DNA from: Actinoallomurus sp.
GTDB lineage: Bacteria > Actinomycetota > Actinomycetes > Streptosporangiales > Streptosporangiaceae
Direction of reading: 5' to 3'
Length of the DNA: 64,000 nucleotides
Assembly (NCBI GenBank): GCA_025964625.1
Contig: JAOPYL010000182.1
Coordinates: 1-64,000, forward strand
The notes below the pieces were generated by a model. That model was not told the DNA's origin. It ran no database searches and worked only from the letters and a program-made list of their open reading frames with translations. This document shows, in pieces, positions 1-7,798 of the stretch; positions within the stretch are counted from its first letter, which is position 1; every line of letters starts with the position of its first letter. The translations under genes were made by a program, and so were the position numbers.

Positions 1-137
1 GACTCGGCCAGCGCCGCCAGTACGGCGTACTCACCGGCGCGGCCCTCGGCATACGCACTGAGCGCCTGGTGCACCTCGGCGGCGGCGGTGCCGTCGTCGT
101 CGGGGAACTGGGGCTGCGGGATGCTGCGTCCGGACAC
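1..137 (-). CDS. SseB-family protein, N-terminal fragment (runs off the left edge)
   Basis: The minus strand reads V-S-G-R-S-I-P-Q-P-Q-F-P-D-D-D-G-T-A and continues into a helix-rich stretch (AEVHQALSAYAEGRAGEYAV), open to the window edge. This resembles the start of actinobacterial SseB-family proteins, small proteins of uncertain role named after a Salmonella secretion-system factor; in actinomycetes they are cytosolic and usually sit near translation genes. I chose the GTG at 137 because it opens the conserved IPQPQF segment; there is no clear Shine-Dalgarno sequence. Only about 45 residues are visible, so the family call rests on the N-terminal motif. It reads in the same direction as the amidohydrolase gene upstream of it (190-1341), with a 52-bp gap. 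Confidence 0.55.
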   Translation of the reverse strand, partial: MSGRSIPQPQFPDDDGTAAAEVHQALSAYAEGRAGEYAVLAALAE

Positions 138-189
138 GAAAGACGAGCGTATCCGCACGAGGCGGCCGGCGAACCGGAGCGGCCGGCTG

Positions 190-1341
190 TCAGCCGAGGT
201 CGGCGATGGCGGCGACCGGGCCGCCGCCGGCCGGGCCCTGGTGGACGGCGGCCACGGAGACGAACGCGGCGGGGTCGCCGGTGACCGAGGCGGTGACGCC
301 GCCGACGCACGCCTTGATCTGCCGGTGCCAGTGCACGTCGGAGTCGTCGAGCATGATGTTGCGGCGCCCGCGCACCGACCCGCTCGGGTCGGCCTCGCAC
401 TTGAGGAACACGTTGACGAGGCGGTCGCCCAGGTCGCTGTGGTGCGGTCGCTCGGGAAGGTCGAGGCCCGCGGAGCGGATGGCGGCCCAGATGCCGTCGG
501 CGTCGAGGGCGTCCTTCATGACACCGTGCCCGATGCGGTACCGGCCGCCGATGCCGCGCACATTGCCGACGACGACGATCTGGGCGCGGTCGAGCTCGAC
601 GCCGGAGGAGCACGAGGCCACCGAGGAGTACAGCGACAGGTCCTTGTGGATCTGCTCTGCCGCCGGCATGTCGATCTCACCGAGGGCGACCGCGATGCCG
701 AGCGCCGTCGTGGAGTTGGAGATGTCCATCGACTTCAGCGTGTCGTCGGTCACGACGTCGTGGCCGCGCCGCCTGGCGTCGTTGATGGTGTCCAGGGTGA
801 GCAGCGGCGTCTTGGTCTGCACGTAGTGGACGTCGGCGGGGTCCTGGATCCCGGCGGTCTTCATGGCGTCGCGCACGCCGCCGGCCACCTTCTCCACCAT
901 CGCCGGCCGGCCGATGTCCTCGGGCAGGATGACCTCGCTCATGGCGACGCCGACCGACACCCGCGGCTCGTCGCTCCGCGGCGCGTCCGCCGGATCCACG
1001 GTCGCGAAGATCGTGGCATGCGGGCTGAGCACGCCGTCCGTGCCGCCCGACCAGACGAGCGGCACCTGGGCCGCCTCGTCCGGGGTACGACTGCCCCTGG
1101 CCACGAGCACCTCGCGGAACGCCCGGTCGGCCAGGATGCGGGTGTAGTCGTTGACGCCGCCGTTGCCCTCCGTCTTGCCGATCACCGCGAGGACCCGGTC
1201 GGCCTCGATCACGCCGTCATCGATCAGCCGGGCCAGCCCCGAAGCGTCGGTGACGCTCTCGATGGCGACCTTGCGTACCTCAATCGGGTCCGGCATGTCC
1301 TCACCCTTCGTGTCGGTGGCCGTGCTGGCCTTGTCGCTCAT
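190..1341 (-). CDS. Ring-opening amidohydrolase (barbiturase / cyanuric acid hydrolase family)
   Basis: Known members (AtzD, barbiturase) open a cyclic imide ring by hydrolysing one C-N bond: cyanurate to carboxybiuret, or barbiturate to ureidomalonate. The 383-residue protein shows the three-fold repeat architecture with three Lys/Ser pairs: GKTEGNG (K56) with SGGTDG (S98), VQTKTPLLT (K177) with the Ser cluster around 243-246, and KCEADPSG (K314) with S362. In the third repeat the usual V-S-G-G-x-E-H-Q-G-P reads [10 protein letters not shown], so two glycines and an acidic residue near the active site are changed. The start is the ATG at 1341, which overlaps the carbamate kinase stop (ATGA); M16 is an alternative. 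The coupled kinase and a uracil-type permease elsewhere suggest a pyrimidine-derived substrate, but the exact ring is unproven. Confidence 0.88.
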   Translation of the reverse strand: MSDKASTATDTKGEDMPDPIEVRKVAIESVTDASGLARLIDDGVIEADRVLAVIGKTEGNGGVNDYTRILADRAFREVLVARGSRTPDEAAQVPLVWSGGTDGVLSPHATIFATVDPADAPRSDEPRVSVGVAMSEVILPEDIGRPAMVEKVAGGVRDAMKTAGIQDPADVHYVQTKTPLLTLDTINDARRRGHDVVTDDTLKSMDISNSTTALGIAVALGEIDMPAAEQIHKDLSLYSSVASCSSGVELDRAQIVVVGNVRGIGGRYRIGHGVMKDALDADGIWAAIRSAGLDLPERPHHSDLGDRLVNVFLKCEADPSGSVRGRRNIMLDDSDVHWHRQIKACVGGVTASVTGDPAAFVSVAAVHQGPAGGGPVAAIADLG

Positions 1342-2279
1342 CGCTCGATGACTGTTCCGGCGTTACCGTCCGCGGCGTCGCCGATGAGCGCCAGTGACGT
1401 GATCGCGGCGCGCCTGCCGCCCGCCTCGACGAAACGCACGGCGGCCTCGACCTTGGGCCCCATGCTGCCTCCGCCGAAGTGCCCCGCGGCGGCGTACGCG
1501 CGCAGTTGGGCGACGGTCGTCCGGCCGATGGGCCGCTCACCGGGTGTTCCGTACCCGGCCATGGCGTGCTCGACGTCGGTCGCGATGACGAGCGTGGTCG
1601 CGGCGACGTGACGGGCCAGCAGCTGGGCGGCGAGGTCCTTGTCGATGACGGCCTCGACGCCGCGCAGCCCGCCCTCCTCGCGTACCACCGGCACTCCCCC
1701 GCCGCCGGCCGCCACGACGATGAAACCCGCTGCGAGCAGCGTGTCCACGGCGGCCGCGTCGAGGATCTCCAGCGGCTCCGGCGAGGCGACGACCCGCCGC
1801 CAGCCCTTGGCCCCGAACGACCGCCAGTTCTGGCCGAGGGCACGGAACCGCTCGGCCTCGCGGGCGGAGAAGTATCTCCCGACCGGCTTCACCGGGTCGG
1901 TGAAGCCCGGGTCGCCGCCGTCGACCAGGGTGCGGGTCACGACGACGGCCACCTGGCGTTCGACGCCGCGCGCGGCCATGGCCCGCTGCAGCGCGTTGAG
2001 CAGGAGGACACCGATCGTCGCCTGGGTCTGGGCTCCGCACCAGTCCAGCGGAACCGGCGGCACGACGCGCGCGGCCAGCTGGTTCTTGATCAGCAGGTTG
2101 CCGACCTGTGGGCCGTTGCCGTGGGTGAGCACGACCTCCACGCCGCCCGCGACCAGGTCCGCGACCGGCTCGACCGCCGCCTCGACCGCGTGCCGCTGGG
2201 CGTCCGGCGCGGCGGTGCCGTCCGGCCCGGTCATCGCGTTGCCCCCGAGCGCGATGAGGACCCGCTCGCCCTTCGCCAT
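1338..2279 (-). CDS. arcC: Carbamate kinase
   Basis: Carbamate kinase converts carbamoyl phosphate and ADP to ATP, CO2 and ammonia in catabolic pathways. The protein has the amino-acid-kinase fold signatures: ALGGNAM at the N-terminus, [12 protein letters not shown], the PVKPVGRYF substrate-domain segment, [10 protein letters not shown], an [11 protein letters not shown] nucleotide-binding helix and [10 protein letters not shown] near the end. Length (about 313 aa) fits the family. ATG at 2279 is preferred; an in-frame GTG lies at 2285, and neither has a strong ribosome site. The stop overlaps the start of the ring-opening amidohydrolase, so the two are co-translated. No arginine deiminase or ornithine transcarbamylase gene is nearby, so an arginine-deiminase role is unlikely. 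An AllFGH-like transcarbamylase at 22.7-26.5 kb is a plausible carbamoyl-phosphate source. Confidence 0.93.
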   Translation of the reverse strand: MAKGERVLIALGGNAMTGPDGTAAPDAQRHAVEAAVEPVADLVAGGVEVVLTHGNGPQVGNLLIKNQLAARVVPPVPLDWCGAQTQATIGVLLLNALQRAMAARGVERQVAVVVTRTLVDGGDPGFTDPVKPVGRYFSAREAERFRALGQNWRSFGAKGWRRVVASPEPLEILDAAAVDTLLAAGFIVVAAGGGGVPVVREEGGLRGVEAVIDKDLAAQLLARHVAATTLVIATDVEHAMAGYGTPGERPIGRTTVAQLRAYAAAGHFGGGSMGPKVEAAVRFVEAGGRRAAITSLALIGDAADGNAGTVIER

Positions 2280-2417
2280 GGTCACGAAGGTGAACCTATT
2301 CCGTCCGGCGCCGTCTGCTCATGGGCAGAGTATGCCCAACGAGGGCGTCCCCTTCAGCATGTCTCTCCACTGCCGCGCCGGGCAGGGCCTGGCGGGCGAC
2401 CCACCCGGCTCGTCCGG

Positions 2418-3587
2418 TCACACGGCGATCCGCCCGAGCCTTCTGACCGCGTCGTCGATGACCTCGTCGCGCTTGCAGAAGGCGAACCGGACGTACGGGT
2501 CGCCGGCGTCGGAGTCGTAGAAGACCTGCGCCGGGATGGCGACGATGCCCGCCCGCTCGTGCAGGACCCGGGTGAACTCCCGCCCGTCGGCGAAGCCGAG
2601 CGGCCGGACGTCGGCCTGCACGAAATAGGTCCCCTGGGGTCGGAACGCGATGAGCCCGGCCGCCTCGAGACCGCCGGTCAGCCGATCGCGCTTGGACCGC
2701 AGTGACGTGCGGAGCGTCTCGACCCAGGCGAGTTCCTCGCGCAGTGCGTACGCCACGGCCCGCTGGTACGGCGCGCTCGCGGTGAAGGTCAGGAACTGCT
2801 TCACCGTCTGAACGGCCCGCACGAACTCCGGCGGCGCGGTGATCCAGCCGGTCTTCCAGCCGGTGACCGAGAACGTCTTGCCCGCCGAGGAGATGGCGAC
2901 GGTGCGCTCGCGCATCCCGGGCAGGGTGGCGAGCGGCACGTGCTCGGCGTCGTAGGTCAGGTACTCGTACACCTCGTCGGTGACGGCGATCAGGTCGTGT
3001 TCGCGGCAGAGGTCCGCGATCACCTCCAGCTCGCCGCGGCTGAAGACGGTGCCGGTCGGGTTGTGCGGGGAGTTGAGGAGGATCAGCTTCGTGCGCGGTG
3101 TGACGGCGGCACGCAGTTCGGCCGGGTCGAACGTGAACCGGCCCCCCTCGGGTCGCAGCGTCACCGGCCGCCGTACGGCTCCGGACAGGGCGATGATCGC
3201 CGCGTACGAGTCGTAGTAGGGCTCGAAGACGACGACCTCCTCCCCGGTCTCGACGAGGGCGAGGAGGGTCGCGGCGATCGCCTCGGTGGCGCCGACGGTG
3301 ACCAGCACCTCCGCGGAGGGGTCGTAGTCGAGGCTGTGGCGTTCGGCCCGCTGGGCGGCGACGGCCTCCCGGAGCTCCGGCAGCCCCGGGCCGGGCGGGT
3401 ACTGGTTGGCTCCCCCGCGGATGGCCTCGGCGGCGGTCTCCAGCAGCTTGGCGGGCCCGTCGGTGTCGGGGAACCCCTGGCCCAGGTTGATCGCTCCGGT
3501 GCGGACTGCGAGGGCGGTCATCTCGGCGAACACGGTGGTGCCGAAGCCCTGCATCCGCGCGACGAGCGGATCGATGTTGACGGTCAC
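2418..3587 (-). CDS. PLP-dependent aminotransferase, class I/II (glutamine transaminase K / methionine aminotransferase-like)
   Basis: A fold-type I aminotransferase that moves an amino group between an amino acid and a 2-oxo acid. Visible signatures are NLGQGFPDTDGP near residue 25, NSPHNPTG, TDEVYEYLTYD, and SSAGKTFSVTGWKTGW, where K237 should form the Schiff base with PLP. I chose the GTG at 3587, giving 389 residues, the usual length; an ATG at 3620 would add 11 residues. It is divergent from a nitrilase-superfamily amidase 102 bp away. Glutamine transaminase K-type enzymes and omega-amidase act in sequence on glutamine-derived 2-oxo acids, so the pairing looks functional. Substrate specificity cannot be read from the sequence. 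Confidence 0.88.
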   Translation of the reverse strand: MTVNIDPLVARMQGFGTTVFAEMTALAVRTGAINLGQGFPDTDGPAKLLETAAEAIRGGANQYPPGPGLPELREAVAAQRAERHSLDYDPSAEVLVTVGATEAIAATLLALVETGEEVVVFEPYYDSYAAIIALSGAVRRPVTLRPEGGRFTFDPAELRAAVTPRTKLILLNSPHNPTGTVFSRGELEVIADLCREHDLIAVTDEVYEYLTYDAEHVPLATLPGMRERTVAISSAGKTFSVTGWKTGWITAPPEFVRAVQTVKQFLTFTASAPYQRAVAYALREELAWVETLRTSLRSKRDRLTGGLEAAGLIAFRPQGTYFVQADVRPLGFADGREFTRVLHERAGIVAIPAQVFYDSDAGDPYVRFAFCKRDEVIDDAVRRLGRIAV

Positions 3588-3689
3588 GCGGCTCAGGGTA
3601 ACGAACGCGGCGCGGGGCATCCTGGGGGTGTCAGGGCGCACTCGGAGGGTGTGCCACAGTGGAAGCCGGCCCCCGGAGAGGAGTGCCCG

Positions 3690-4484
3690 ATGCGGGTCGC
3701 GCTGTGTCAGATCACGGTCGGTGACGACCCCAAGGAGAACCTGGAGCGGGCGCGCGAGGTCCTGGCGTCCGCGGGCGACGCCGATCTGGCGGTGTTTCCC
3801 GAGGCGACGCAGGTGCGCTTCGGCGGCGACCTGGCCGCGGCCGCCGAGCCTCTCGACGGGCCATGGGTGACGGCCCTGGCCGAGGCCGCCCGGGAGCACG
3901 GCACCGCCGTGATCGCGGGCGTCTTCGAGCCCGCGGGCGACGGCCGGGTCCACAACACGGCGGTGGCGATCGACGCGTCCGGCGCGCTGGCCGGTTCGTA
4001 CCGGAAGATCCACCTCTTCGACGCCTTCGGCGACCTGGAGTCCGAGAAGGTCGCGCCCGGTGACACGCCGGTGGTGGTCGAGCTCTGCGGGTCCCGCGTC
4101 GGTCTCATCACCTGCTACGACGTGCGCTTCCCCGAGCTGGCGCGGGCGCTCGTGGACCGGGGCGCGGAGCTGCTCGTGGTGATCGCCGCCTGGGCCCAGG
4201 GCCCGTTCAAGGAGGAGCACTGGGTCACCCTGGTTCGCGCCCGCGCGATCGAGAACACCGTCTGGGTGGCCGCGGCCGGGAAGGCTCCGGATCGCACGCC
4301 CCCGCCGGCCGGCAGGCCCGGCGGTGTGGGCCGCAGCCTCCTCGTCGACCCGATGGGCGCGGTCCAGGCCGACCTCGGGCCGTTCCCCGCGGTACGGGTG
4401 GCCGAGGTCGATCTGGGGGTGACCGAGCGCGTCCGGAAGATCCTCCCTGCGCTGTCCCACCGCCGCCCCGACCTGCTGGGCTGA
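3690..4484 (+). CDS. Carbon-nitrogen hydrolase, omega-amidase-like
   Basis: A nitrilase-superfamily amidase of 264 residues with the Glu-Lys-Cys catalytic triad in place: E38 in VFPEATQ, K106 in YRKIHLFDAF, and C142 in TCYDVRFPE. The YRKIHLFD and CYDVRFPE blocks are typical of the Nit2/YafV branch, which hydrolyses the amide of short dicarboxylic mono-amides such as 2-oxoglutaramate and succinamate. The start ATG at 3690 has a strong GGAGAGGAG site at 3675-3683. It is divergent from a glutamine-transaminase-type gene, which supports an omega-amidase role. In the pathway proposed for this island it could also remove the amide of malonamate; that second role is inference. Confidence 0.85.
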   Translation: MRVALCQITVGDDPKENLERAREVLASAGDADLAVFPEATQVRFGGDLAAAAEPLDGPWVTALAEAAREHGTAVIAGVFEPAGDGRVHNTAVAIDASGALAGSYRKIHLFDAFGDLESEKVAPGDTPVVVELCGSRVGLITCYDVRFPELARALVDRGAELLVVIAAWAQGPFKEEHWVTLVRARAIENTVWVAAAGKAPDRTPPPAGRPGGVGRSLLVDPMGAVQADLGPFPAVRVAEVDLGVTERVRKILPALSHRRPDLLG

Positions 4485-4566
4485 GGCGGCCTCAGCGACG
4501 AGCGGCGAACGCATGCCGTGTCGCGTGCGCCGAGCGTCGCGATCGGGGGTTCCCGCGCCGGGCCGC

Positions 4567-5901
4567 TCAGCCAGGCGCGCCGGTCACCGCGCGCCGGCGG
4601 CCGACGAGGAACACGACCACCCCGGCGACGAGCCACACCGCGGCGACGATCTTCGCCAGGGTGGTGGCCGAGACCATGACCCAGACGCACACCGCGGCGC
4701 CCATGGCCGGGATCACCACGTGCGGCACCCACAACCGGCTGCCGTGCCGGATGACGAAGTAACCGACCACCGACAGGTGCAGCAGCGTGAAGGCCGCCAG
4801 GGCGCCCATGTTCACGACCGAGACCAGGACGTCCAGGCCGTCGGCACGGCGGGCCGCCCATACCGAGACCACCAGGCTGATCGCGGCCGTCGTCAGGAGG
4901 GCCGCGCGTGGTACCTGCGACCGGGAGTCCACTGAGGCGAGCACCCGTGGCAATCCCCGGTCGCGGGCCATGCCGTACAGCAACCGGGAGGCGGCGGCCA
5001 CCGCGGCCATGGCGGTGAAGGCCGGCCCGATGCCCTTGACGATGGCGAACGCCCGCTGCAGCCACGGCCCGATCGCGACCTTCGTCATGGTGTAGAACGC
5101 GGTGCCCTGCTCGGCCGGCGCGTGCGCGAGACGCCGCGGGCTCACCGGCATGAGCAGCCCGGCCAGGTAGGTCTGCACCACGAAGAGCACCCCGGCGAGG
5201 GCGAGGCAGAACAGCACGGCGCGCCCCACCTGCCGTTCGTCGCCGGTGTTCTCCTCGGCGAAGGAGGCGATCGCGTCGAAGCCGAGAAAGGAGAGGACCG
5301 CGACCGAGACGGCCCCCATCACGGCGGCCGTCGTGGTCCCGCCCACGCCGAGGACGGGTGACGTCCAGGGGCGGGCCGGGCCGCGGGCGACGAGCACGAC
5401 GATCGCGGCGACCACGAAGACCAGCAGCAGCACGATCTCGACGACGAGCACGACGAACCCGATCCGGGCGGCGAGGTGCACGCCGACGAGGTTCAGCGCG
5501 GTCGTCAGCAGGAAGGCGGTCACCGTGAACGCCCAGGCGGGGACCGAGACGACCAGGGAGTGCAGGGCGATGCCGCAGAACAGGTAACCGACCGCCGGGA
5601 TCAGCAGGTAGTCGAGCATGGCCAGCCACCCCGCGGCGAAGCCGGCGGCCCGGCCGATGCCGATGCTCGCGTAGGCGTACACCGAGCCGGCGTGCGGCAC
5701 CTGCCGCGACATGTGCGCGTAGGACAGCGCGGTGAACGCCATGGCGAGCGTCGCCACCACGTAGACGAGGGCCACCGCCCCGGAGCTCTTGGCGTCCAGG
5801 ACGCCGAACACGCCGACGGGCGCCAGCGGGCCGATGAACAGCAGCCCGTAGACGATGAGATCACCGGACGACAGGCTGCGGCGGAGTAACTGCGGCTCCA
5901 T
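4567..5901 (-). CDS. APC-family amino acid/amine permease
   Basis: An integral membrane transporter of the amino acid-polyamine-organocation superfamily. The 444 residues hold about twelve hydrophobic segments; the first follows a short basic N-terminus and carries the LLFIGPLAPVGVFGVL helix break typical of helix 1. The SFLGFDAIASFAEENTG segment matches the conserved helix-6 region. The closest look is to the putrescine/amino acid importer branch, but the substrate cannot be assigned. It converges on the omega-amidase-like gene with 82 bp between stops, and its start lies 35 bp downstream of the CoA-transferase stop, so it probably shares a transcript with that gene. Confidence 0.85.
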   Translation of the reverse strand: MEPQLLRRSLSSGDLIVYGLLFIGPLAPVGVFGVLDAKSSGAVALVYVVATLAMAFTALSYAHMSRQVPHAGSVYAYASIGIGRAAGFAAGWLAMLDYLLIPAVGYLFCGIALHSLVVSVPAWAFTVTAFLLTTALNLVGVHLAARIGFVVLVVEIVLLLVFVVAAIVVLVARGPARPWTSPVLGVGGTTTAAVMGAVSVAVLSFLGFDAIASFAEENTGDERQVGRAVLFCLALAGVLFVVQTYLAGLLMPVSPRRLAHAPAEQGTAFYTMTKVAIGPWLQRAFAIVKGIGPAFTAMAAVAAASRLLYGMARDRGLPRVLASVDSRSQVPRAALLTTAAISLVVSVWAARRADGLDVLVSVVNMGALAAFTLLHLSVVGYFVIRHGSRLWVPHVVIPAMGAAVCVWVMVSATTLAKIVAAVWLVAGVVVFLVGRRRAVTGAPG

Positions 5902-5935
5902 TGGCGTCCCCCCGGATCTGCACCGTGCCCGCAGG

Positions 5936-7111
5936 TCAGGAATCTACCTCGTCGAGCCAGGCCAGGACGCTGCGGGTGTGCTGACCGAGTTCCGGCGGCG
6001 CGGTGTGCCCGGGTGCGCCGGGGCCGTCGAGACGGAGTGCCGGGCCGGGCAGTTCGATACGGCCGAGCGTGGGATGGTCGACCTCCACGACGAGCCCCTG
6101 TGACCGGGTCTGGTCCCATTCGTACACCTCGTCGAACGAGCGGATCGCCCCGGCGGGGACGCCCAGCTCGCCGAGCCGGGCGAGCCAGTGCTCACGGGTG
6201 CCGTGCGCGAGGGCCTTCTCGATCAGGACGGTCAGCTCCACCCGGTTGCGCGAACGGTCGGGCACGGTCGCGAACCGCGCGTCGCCTGGGTCCACTCCGA
6301 CGACCGGCGCGAACCTCCTCCACAGCCCCTGGTTGGCGACGCCGATCTGGAGCAGGCCGTCGGCGCACCGGAAGGTGCCGTACGGCGCGAGCGACGGATG
6401 CTCATTGCCGATCGCCTGGGGCACCTCGCCCGCGACCGTCCAGCGGGTGCCCTGGTAGGCGTGCGCCCCGATGGCGGAGGCCAGCAACGAGGTCCGCACC
6501 ACCCTGCCGCGCCCGGTGCGGGTCCGCTCGTACAACGCGGCGACGACGCCGTACGCGCCGTTCATCCCGGCGAGGACGTCGCAGATGGACAGTCCCATCT
6601 TGGTCGGCTGGTCCGGCGAGGGCCCGGTGACGCTCATGATGCCCGCCTCACCCTGCACGATCGCGTCGTAGCCGGGCCTGCCGCCCTCGGGGCCGTCGTG
6701 CCCGAACCCGGAGATCGACAGGATCACGAGCGCCGGGTTGATCTCGTGGAGTCTCTCGACGGGAAAGCCCAGGCGGTCGAGGACGCCGGTCCGGAAGTTC
6801 TCGGCGAGCACGTCGGCGTGCCGGATCAGCCGGGTCAGGGTCGCCTTCCCGTCGTCGGACTTCAGATCGAGGGTGATCGACTCCTTGTTGCGGTTACAGG
6901 ACAGGAAGTACGTGCTCACCCCGGAGTCGCCGGCCTCCTGCCCCGGCGCCGTGGCGAACGGAGGGCCCCACTGCCGGGTCTCGTCACCGGTGCCCGGCTG
7001 CTCGACCTTGATCACTCGCGCGCCGAGGTCGCCGAGCATCATCGTCGCGTGCGGTCCGGAGAGGACGCGTGTCAGGTCGAGCACCACGATGCCGTCGAGT
7101 GGACCGCTCAT
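5936..7111 (-). CDS. Family III CoA-transferase (CaiB/BaiF type)
   Basis: Transfers coenzyme A between carboxylic acids through an aspartyl-CoA intermediate. The 391 residues begin MSGPLDGIVVLDLTRVLSGP, the standard opening of the family, followed by LGARVIKVEQPGTGD, NRNKESITLDLK, and GRPGYDAIVQGEAG, where the Asp after GY is the expected nucleophile. The ATG at 7111 was chosen because the family's conserved N-terminus starts there; the open frame further upstream is antisense to the kinase. Formyl-CoA, carnitine and dicarboxylate enzymes all look like this, so the acid is unknown. A short dicarboxylate such as malonate would fit the island, as inference only. Confidence 0.87.
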   Translation of the reverse strand: MSGPLDGIVVLDLTRVLSGPHATMMLGDLGARVIKVEQPGTGDETRQWGPPFATAPGQEAGDSGVSTYFLSCNRNKESITLDLKSDDGKATLTRLIRHADVLAENFRTGVLDRLGFPVERLHEINPALVILSISGFGHDGPEGGRPGYDAIVQGEAGIMSVTGPSPDQPTKMGLSICDVLAGMNGAYGVVAALYERTRTGRGRVVRTSLLASAIGAHAYQGTRWTVAGEVPQAIGNEHPSLAPYGTFRCADGLLQIGVANQGLWRRFAPVVGVDPGDARFATVPDRSRNRVELTVLIEKALAHGTREHWLARLGELGVPAGAIRSFDEVYEWDQTRSQGLVVEVDHPTLGRIELPGPALRLDGPGAPGHTAPPELGQHTRSVLAWLDEVDS

Positions 7112-7150
7112 ACCGATGCCTCCGTGATCAGGTGCATGCCTTCCGGCAGT

Positions 7151-7720
7151 ATGGACGGCATGACCCCGCCCGCCGCCGTGACCTGTATCACGTTGGCCAC
7201 CCGGCTGTGCGCGCTGAACCCGTCGTGCGGACCGGTCCGAGTCGTCGCGGTCGACGGGCCCAGCGGCGCGGGCAAGTCGACGTTCGCCGCCCGCTTGTCG
7301 GCGGCCCTGGACGGTGCCCCCGCCGTGCACTCCGACGACTTCCCCGTTCCGTGGGACGGGGATCCCCTCGCCTGGTGGCCGCCGCTGACCGCGCAGGTCC
7401 TCGAGCCGCTGTGGAGGGGCCGCGCCGGCCGTTTCCGCCGCTACGACTGGCGGTGCGGGGTCTACGCCGAGGAAATCGAGATCCCGGTGGTGCCGGTGCT
7501 GATCATCGAAGGCGTCGGGGCGGCTGTGCGCACGGCACCGGCGGCGTTCCGGGTCTGGGTCGACGCGCCGCAGGACGTACGGCGCCGGCGGGCGATCGGG
7601 CGGGGCGACGACGCGGCGGCGTGGGACCGCTGGGCGGAGGCCGAAGATCGGCAGTTCGCGACCGACCGTACCCGCGACCGCGCCGACCTGCTGGTGGACG
7701 GCACCCGCGTACGTGGGTGA
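7151..7720 (+). CDS. Small P-loop kinase, uridine kinase-like
   Basis: A 189-residue protein with a Walker A motif GPSGAGKST (residues 36-44), an HSDDF segment like the uridine kinase/phosphoribulokinase lid-side Asp motif, and a PVLIIEGVGA strand in the Walker B position. This layout is that of actinobacterial uridine-kinase-like proteins, which phosphorylate a small alcohol, perhaps a nucleoside. The start is uncertain: in-frame ATGs at 7136, 7151 and 7160 all lack a good ribosome site. It is divergent from the CoA-transferase and converges on hyuB. If it is a true uridine kinase it would belong to pyrimidine salvage. Confidence 0.65.
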   Translation: MDGMTPPAAVTCITLATRLCALNPSCGPVRVVAVDGPSGAGKSTFAARLSAALDGAPAVHSDDFPVPWDGDPLAWWPPLTAQVLEPLWRGRAGRFRRYDWRCGVYAEEIEIPVVPVLIIEGVGAAVRTAPAAFRVWVDAPQDVRRRRAIGRGDDAAAWDRWAEAEDRQFATDRTRDRADLLVDGTRVRG

Positions 7721-7741
7721 CTCGTTTCCACGAAGACCTGA

Positions 7742-7757
7742 TCCGGTCACGACCGGA
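7742..7757. terminator. Short inverted repeat between convergent genes
   Basis: The sequence TCCGGTC-AC-GACCGGA is a perfect 7-bp inverted repeat lying between the stops of the kinase and hyuB. Its place between convergent genes suggests a bidirectional transcription end, but there is no U-run, so the call is weak. Confidence 0.3.
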
Positions 7758-7798
7758 CAGAGACTTCGCCGAGGAACGCCTGGATGGGCCCGAATCGG

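Noticed and set aside
1338-2279. Arginine deiminase pathway role for the carbamate kinase
   Set aside because: No arcA, arcB or arginine/ornithine antiporter is nearby; the overlap with a ring-opening amidohydrolase points elsewhere.
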